A stretch of DNA of 46,921 nucleotides from Bacteroidales bacterium. Its GTDB lineage: Bacteria; Bacteroidota; Bacteroidia; Bacteroidales; UBA932. The notes below the pieces were generated by a model, which saw nothing but the letters and a program-made list of their open reading frames with translations, was not told the origin of the DNA and did no database searches. The position numbers were made by a program, and so were the translations under genes. Shown here piece after piece: positions 42,482 to 46,921 of this stretch (position 1 is its first letter; each line of letters begins with the position of its first letter). Where the stretch lies: contig JAFZZW010000091.1 in NCBI GenBank assembly GCA_017615615.1, positions 1 to 46,921 on the forward strand, given 5' to 3'.

Positions 42482-42486
42482 TGCAA

Positions 42487-45222
42487 ATGTTGTTTTTGTT
42501 AAACATACTGGCTTCCCTGGTTTCCAGCTCGCTGTTTTTCCATTCTTTGCCCGTGCAGTCCACGGGAGTGAATGTTCGCACCGTTTGCCAGGACTCCCAT
42601 GGAAACATGTGGTTCGGAGGAACGGACGGCATTACGCGATACGACGGGACGCGATATACCGACTTCCGTTACAACTCCGGCGGCGCGGCAGAATCCGGAG
42701 AAGACCACATCTACCGCATCTTATGCGATTCCCGCGGAACCGTATGGGCAACGCATCTTGCCGGAGTCTCATCTTATGACGCCGGGACCGGAATGTTCCG
42801 ATTGTACAACGGCCCCGAGGATGTTGCAAGGGAAATGCAGGAGCTTTCCGACGGCCGTTTCCTCGTTTCCTTCGGCTACCGCCTGTGGCTGTTTGACGGG
42901 GCCTCCGGCTCGTTCTCCAGGGACGGGATACCGGAGACGCTGTCCAATCTTTCGATAAGCGGAATATACATTTCCCCGGAAGACGGCAGCCTTCTGCTGG
43001 GAAGCCGGGACGGACGCGTTTTCTCCGCTTCTTCGGACCTGAAGGACGTTCACGAACTTTCCCTCAACATCGGAAACGTACAGATTAATTGTTTCCTTAG
43101 GGACTCCCCTTTCCGCCTGTTGGTAGGAACGGAAGGAAACGGCCTCTGGGAGTTCTCGCTGTCCGGAGAAGAACCCCGTCATTACGACCTTGACTATGTA
43201 AGGTCGCTCTGCGGGGATGATGACGGCGCCCTCTGGATCGGGACGAAGAACGGCCTTGTCATTATGAGGAACGGGCGCGCGGACGAGTATCACCATGATT
43301 ATTACGACATCAGCAGCATCACGCACGACAGCGTTCTGGATATCTTCAGGGACGCGCAGGGCACTATGTGGCTCGGCACCTATTATGGCGGCGTCTGCTA
43401 TTGCACCTCCAGGCCTACCGTATTCAAGGGAATGGTCTCGCGCCCGGGGGACAATTCCCTCAACGGCAACGTCATATCGGACATCGTGGAAGATTCCGAC
43501 GGCAGCCTCTGGATAGGGACCAATTCCGGCGGCCTCAACCATCTCCTCCCCGACGGCAGCTTCCGGCATATCAAGGGACTCGGCGACGCATGGTCGGACC
43601 AGCCGGACATCAAGTCCATCATCGTCAGCAAGAGTACCGGGCTTATATACATCGGCGCCGACAAGGGAGACCTCTCGATTCTCCGGCCCGGGAGCAAGCG
43701 GCTTCAGACGCTCAACTCCGGCATAGGCAACGGTTCATACGCCCTGGAGGAAGGCTCCGACGGCACCCTTTATGTGGGCTCTCCGGACGGGCTTTTCCGG
43801 TACGATCAGCGTTCAGGCAGGCTTTCGGCAATTCCGGTCAAGGGCGTACGCTCCCACATTTGGGCTCTGCGGCTGGTCAGCGACGGCACACTCTGGATCG
43901 GCCAGAAGTTCGGCGCCGTGGCCATTAACCCGGAGACCGGAGAGGAAATCAGCCTTCCGGAGGAATTGGCGGACATCCGTTACGTGGAGGATTTCCTGGA
44001 AGATTCGGCAGGACGTATCTGGATCAGCTCCAGCGACGGCCTGTTCTGCTACTCTGACGGGGAGGTCCGTTCTTATACGGTTCAGGACGGCATGCCTGAC
44101 AACGTGGTTCACGGGGTGGAGGAAGACGCCGGCGGAAGGCTTTGGATCAGCACCAACAAGGGCCTGTGCCGCATGGATCCCTTGTCCGGGGAAAAGTGGA
44201 TATTCACGGTCGCCGACGGCCTCCCGGGGGACCGTTTTACCCCGTATGCCCATTGCAGGACGAGGAGCGGGGAGATGTACTTCGGAGGCCTCTCCTGGAT
44301 CGTTCATTTCAACCCGGATGACGTGAATACTTCGTACAAAATGGTGTCGCCGGTGCTTTCGGGCATTGAGGTAAACGGCCGCTGGCAGAACCTTTCCGGC
44401 AGTTCCGTCACCCTTCGGCCAGGAGACCGCGACATCAGCCTCATGTTCTCCGCCCCGGATTATCTGTCGGGCCAGAACGGGCACTTCTTTTATACCCTCA
44501 AGGGCGAGGGAATCAAGGACGTGCGGCATGAGGCCGGCGCGGACAGGATTGCGTCCTATCACGGTCTGGCTCATGGCAGGTACACCTTCCTTCTGGAATA
44601 CCGCAACAGCGCCGGTATCCTGAGTCCGGACGGGCTGGAATTCGAATTTACCATCCCGCCTTACTGGTACGAAACCCTGGCCGCGAGGGTCGCTTTCGCC
44701 GTCCTGATGGTCCTGGGTTTCGCCGTTTTCGTGCTGTGGCTTCTGTCCAAGAAGAAGGCCGAATACCGCTCCGAGATGGAGAAAGTGCGCAATGAGCTCC
44801 TCAATGAGTTCTCGCTGGAGTTCGTGCGCATCGGAGCCAACAAATCCGATTCGGAGGAGACCAGCGTCGCCAAGGTGTTCTACAAGGGGGACGAGGAATT
44901 CATGCGCAAGGCAATGCAGGTGGTGAAGAAGAACCTGGACAACGCGGAGTTCTCCGTAGAGGCGCTGGCGTCCGCCATGAACATGAGCCGCAGCAATCTG
45001 CACATCCGCTCCAAGGCGCTCTTCGGCGTGTCGGCGCACGAGTTCATCAAGACGGTGCGCTTCAACGAGGCCTGCCGCCTGCTGCTGGAGAAGAAGCATT
45101 CCGTGGCCGAAATCAGCGACATGGTGGGCTTCGCCACACCATCCTACTTTGCCTCGGCCTTCCACAAATTCATAGGCGTCACCCCCACCGAATACGTCCG
45201 CCAGAATTCTCCGGCGGGTTGA
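42487..45222 (+). CDS. Membrane sensor-regulator: two-component-type beta-propeller plus AraC-type HTH, no kinase
   Basis: 911 aa. A signal or anchor segment (about 1-23) is followed by a periplasmic sensor made of Reg_prop beta-propeller repeats (VCQDSHGNMWFGG, GDDDGALWIGT, VEDSDGSLWIGTNSGG and others) and a Y_Y_Y domain ending FTIPPYWYETL. A single membrane helix lies at about 730-752. The cytoplasmic part is only about 160 residues: a linker, then two AraC-type helix-turn-helices (FSVEALASAMNMSRSNLHIR; SVAEISDMVGFATPSYFASA). The kinase, ATPase and receiver domains of a hybrid two-component system are absent. This is the SusR-like one-protein layout, in which ligand binding outside directly changes DNA binding inside. 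It is divergent from, and presumably activates, the PUL. Start ATG 42487; GTG at 42481 is in the -7 box. Confidence 0.9.
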   Translation: MLFLLNILASLVSSSLFFHSLPVQSTGVNVRTVCQDSHGNMWFGGTDGITRYDGTRYTDFRYNSGGAAESGEDHIYRILCDSRGTVWATHLAGVSSYDAGTGMFRLYNGPEDVAREMQELSDGRFLVSFGYRLWLFDGASGSFSRDGIPETLSNLSISGIYISPEDGSLLLGSRDGRVFSASSDLKDVHELSLNIGNVQINCFLRDSPFRLLVGTEGNGLWEFSLSGEEPRHYDLDYVRSLCGDDDGALWIGTKNGLVIMRNGRADEYHHDYYDISSITHDSVLDIFRDAQGTMWLGTYYGGVCYCTSRPTVFKGMVSRPGDNSLNGNVISDIVEDSDGSLWIGTNSGGLNHLLPDGSFRHIKGLGDAWSDQPDIKSIIVSKSTGLIYIGADKGDLSILRPGSKRLQTLNSGIGNGSYALEEGSDGTLYVGSPDGLFRYDQRSGRLSAIPVKGVRSHIWALRLVSDGTLWIGQKFGAVAINPETGEEISLPEELADIRYVEDFLEDSAGRIWISSSDGLFCYSDGEVRSYTVQDGMPDNVVHGVEEDAGGRLWISTNKGLCRMDPLSGEKWIFTVADGLPGDRFTPYAHCRTRSGEMYFGGLSWIVHFNPDDVNTSYKMVSPVLSGIEVNGRWQNLSGSSVTLRPGDRDISLMFSAPDYLSGQNGHFFYTLKGEGIKDVRHEAGADRIASYHGLAHGRYTFLLEYRNSAGILSPDGLEFEFTIPPYWYETLAARVAFAVLMVLGFAVFVLWLLSKKKAEYRSEMEKVRNELLNEFSLEFVRIGANKSDSEETSVAKVFYKGDEEFMRKAMQVVKKNLDNAEFSVEALASAMNMSRSNLHIRSKALFGVSAHEFIKTVRFNEACRLLLEKKHSVAEISDMVGFATPSYFASAFHKFIGVTPTEYVRQNSPAG

Positions 45223-45252
45223 GTCAGGTATTTAGCACTTACGCAAGAGAGC

Positions 45253-46500
45253 TCAAATCAACAATGTCTTGATGACTTTCCAAATCCGGTCTGTCCATTC
45301 GCCAGGAATACCGGCTGCAGTACAGCGGTCCGGGAATGATGCCACAACCCGGCTGATGGAGCGGACTATCTCCCGGCAGCCGTATATGCCGATATCTTCT
45401 CCAAAATCCACGCAATCTTCCAATGTAATATGAGATCGCTTCTGCCACATTCCCAGACAGTGGGATATGGCTGATGGATTCTCCCATGTATTTGAAGAAA
45501 ACATGACGTCATAGGCCGGAGCAAGCGACCACCGGCCGGTTTTATCCATCAAGAAAGAGAAATTCCGGTTGTGGTCGTCACTGACTCCGGAAAGGAAGTT
45601 GAAAACCATCCTCCGGAACAGATCCTCTTTCTGCCCCTCCGGCACATGAAGTTTATTACATAGCCAAAACAGGTTCATATAATCACCGGCTGACGGGCTA
45701 AGTGCCCTGAGCGACTGGACATGAACCTTTTCACCTCCGGGAAGTCGGTCAAAACGTTCCGTCAGAAAGTGATTGACACCTGCAATTGGGAACAGCTCTG
45801 AATGCATCATCGTTATGCCGGCATCTACAGCCATCTTATAGAAAACATGCTCAATCTCACAAGCCGGCACCTTCGTGTCCTCGTTGAACTTCAACAGGCA
45901 GTATCGGTAATCGGCCGGAAGGGGTACTTGCCCGGAACGTACTTCTCCCCTGCCATTCATGGCAATGACACCCTTGGCATGTTTACCTCCGGCCGATGTC
46001 CCCAACGTAATCAATTGCTGCAAGGTGCTGTTGTTCACAATATCCAAATGCTTCGCCTCGCGATCATGAAGCACCTGCATCGCTACCTCATACAGAGACC
46101 CCATGTCAATAGTATCATCTGGAGTGTCCGTATCAATTTCCGGAACGAACTCAAGGGCGCCCATCCCTCTTTTCCCTATAAAAGACAGTTTCATGAGGGA
46201 TCGCATATCATTAAGCGGTATATGGTGGTCGCTGGTCCACTTGTCGAAAAGGGTGTTTCCCCAATCGTCCGGAAGCGAGTCAGCCAGAAACTCCGGCAGC
46301 CCCTCGGTTGCCTTGTTCCCATAGAATGACTTATAACGGAACCGATCTTTAGAGAAAGCCGACGGGGAGATGTCAAATGGCGCGTCCAGATACTCCTCGC
46401 TGAACGAAAAGACAGAAAGCATAGCTGACGAGTCCCAGGAAAGCTTTCCTATCAATACATCCCAAAGGAATACTTTAACGGTGATTTCATCTTTCTTCAT
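45253..46500 (-). CDS. hipA: HipA-family serine/threonine kinase toxin
   Basis: 415 aa (Escherichia coli HipA is 440). The N-terminal HipA-1 domain (VFLWDVLIGKLSW ... SLPDDWGNTLFDKW) leads to a kinase core with the lysine segment YRYCLLKFNEDTK, GVNHFLTERFDRLPG, the catalytic loop SDDHNRNFSF (Asp308, Asp309) and the magnesium-binding LAPAYDVMF. HipA kinases phosphorylate aminoacyl-tRNA synthetases and cause growth arrest; the target here is unknown. The start overlaps hipB by 14 nt. It ends 30 nt from the convergent regulator gene. Confidence 0.92.
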   Translation of the reverse strand: MKKDEITVKVFLWDVLIGKLSWDSSAMLSVFSFSEEYLDAPFDISPSAFSKDRFRYKSFYGNKATEGLPEFLADSLPDDWGNTLFDKWTSDHHIPLNDMRSLMKLSFIGKRGMGALEFVPEIDTDTPDDTIDMGSLYEVAMQVLHDREAKHLDIVNNSTLQQLITLGTSAGGKHAKGVIAMNGRGEVRSGQVPLPADYRYCLLKFNEDTKVPACEIEHVFYKMAVDAGITMMHSELFPIAGVNHFLTERFDRLPGGEKVHVQSLRALSPSAGDYMNLFWLCNKLHVPEGQKEDLFRRMVFNFLSGVSDDHNRNFSFLMDKTGRWSLAPAYDVMFSSNTWENPSAISHCLGMWQKRSHITLEDCVDFGEDIGIYGCREIVRSISRVVASFPDRCTAAGIPGEWTDRIWKVIKTLLI

Positions 46501-46831
46501 AACGCTCTCTCATTTTTGATGAAGCATAAGGCCGTTTGGATAAAGGTTTGTTCAGCGCCGGATGAATGGGAACATCTTCCACAAGGTCAGCCAACCCGTC
46601 AAGCATCCCCCCGGCCCGGAGGATACGCAAAAGGTTACCGAAGGACACTTCAAACAACCTTCCGGATTCCGCCCTTCTGATTGTAGACAAAGAGACTCCG
46701 GAAAGACTGGCAAACTCGCTTTGGGAGACACATGAGCTAAGACGCAGTGCCTTCAACCGGGCACTTAACACCCGGGCTATCTCTTCATCCGAAAAGGAAT
46801 AGACATTCTCTTTTGCAAAAAAAACCTTCAT
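46487..46831 (-). CDS. hipB: HipB-family antitoxin/repressor (XRE helix-turn-helix)
   Basis: 114 aa with a Cro/C1-type helix-turn-helix in the middle (SQSEFASLSGVSLSTIRRAESGR, about residues 36-58). A C-terminal tail rich in Lys and Arg (LSKRPYASSKMRERYEER) may contact HipA or DNA. It is upstream of and overlaps hipA, the usual order, so it neutralises the kinase and represses its own promoter. Two identical-pattern palindromes flank the -7 box upstream. Confidence 0.9.
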   Translation of the reverse strand: MKVFFAKENVYSFSDEEIARVLSARLKALRLSSCVSQSEFASLSGVSLSTIRRAESGRLFEVSFGNLLRILRAGGMLDGLADLVEDVPIHPALNKPLSKRPYASSKMRERYEER

Positions 46832-46833
46832 GA

Positions 46834-46882
46834 TTTGCTCAAATTTGACACAAAGGTAATAATTTGTTCAAATATAAGCAAA
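46834..46882 (-). promoter_or_regulatory. hipBA promoter with paired palindromic operators
   Basis: Minus strand: TTTG (46882-46879), 20-nt spacer, TACCTTTG (46858-46851) is a full consensus promoter. Two 10-bp palindromes of the form TTTGYTCAAA (46834-46843 and 46863-46872, 29 bp apart) sit on either side of the -7 box, one of them inside the spacer. They are likely HipB binding sites. Confidence 0.7.
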
Positions 46883-46889
46883 TTTATAC

Positions 46890-46915
46890 TTTTTTTTTTG
46901 GGGGGGGGGGGGGGG
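46890..46915. repeat. T10/G16 homopolymer at the window end
   Basis: Ten T residues (46890-46899) run into sixteen G residues (46900-46915), followed by AATAAA. A poly-G run at a sequence end is typical of sequencing or assembly artefact, though slipping G tracts also act as phase switches. Confidence 0.8.
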
Positions 46916-46921
46916 AATAAA

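Noticed and set aside
43813-45165. 450-codon antisense frame within the sensor-regulator gene
   Set aside because: Shadow of the Reg_prop, Y_Y_Y and HTH coding sequence; no domain or signal recognised.

Overview
The window is from a Bacteroidales-type genome (phylum Bacteroidota) with moderately high GC. The grounds are a SusC/SusD pair, many lipoproteins with acidic residues after the lipobox Cys, a membrane AraC-type PUL regulator, near-absence of Shine-Dalgarno sequences, and promoters of the Bacteroidetes form TTTG-N19/20-TAnnTTTG (cleanest before rpsO and hipBA). The GC-rich genes suggest an Alistipes- or Cryptobacteroides-like gut or rumen lineage, but I cannot name a genus.

Layout. 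1-346: end of rpsO (S15) with terminator and promoter. 573-1334: a hicAB toxin-antitoxin pair. 1383-3968 (+): a lipoprotein alpha-L-rhamnosidase (GH78). 3966-4111: an inverted-repeat element whose two ends are the stop codons of the convergent flanking genes. 4109-22113 (-): twelve tightly packed genes. From the 5' end they are a double GH2 enzyme, a DUF4861 lipoprotein, a histidine-type phosphatase, rhaB, rhamnose isomerase, rhaT, rhaD, a GH28-CE15 fusion, then sn-glycerol-1-phosphate dehydrogenase, an HAD-IIA phosphatase, a GpsA-type glycerol-3-phosphate dehydrogenase and a GlpT-type transporter. 22131-23273: a DUF1016/PDDEXK nuclease gene. 23339-23384: a strong terminator. 23398-42385 (-): a polysaccharide utilisation locus (PUL). 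Read 5' to 3' it is an EEP-fold lipoprotein, SusC, SusD, two GLUG-repeat/EEP lipoproteins each followed by an unannotated 42-aa small gene, a heparinase-II/III-like lyase fused to GH88, a fibronectin/GLUG lipoprotein and an SGNH esterase. 42487-45222 (+): a divergent kinase-less sensor-regulator. 45253-46831 (-): hipBA. The last bases are a T10/G16 homopolymer.

How it may work together (inference). The PUL would bind and cut a uronic-acid-containing glycan at the surface. GH78, GH28-CE15 and the GH2 enzymes release rhamnose and other sugars. RhaT, isomerase, RhaB and RhaD turn rhamnose into DHAP and lactaldehyde. The same operon carries enzymes for both glycerol-phosphate enantiomers plus a glycerol-phosphate-type transporter, while the PUL carries three EEP phosphodiesterase-fold proteins. 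That suggests either a rhamnose-rich glycan decorated with glycerol phosphate, or disposal of rhamnose-derived DHAP as glycerol.

Two features look least explained by known annotation: REP-like palindromes inserted in frame inside three enzymes of the rhamnose operon, and the paired 42-aa genes attached to duplicated GLUG-EEP lipoproteins. No tRNA, rRNA, CRISPR array, transposase or phage gene was seen. No gene-free stretch exceeds 300 bases; the largest (347-607) holds two divergent promoters.
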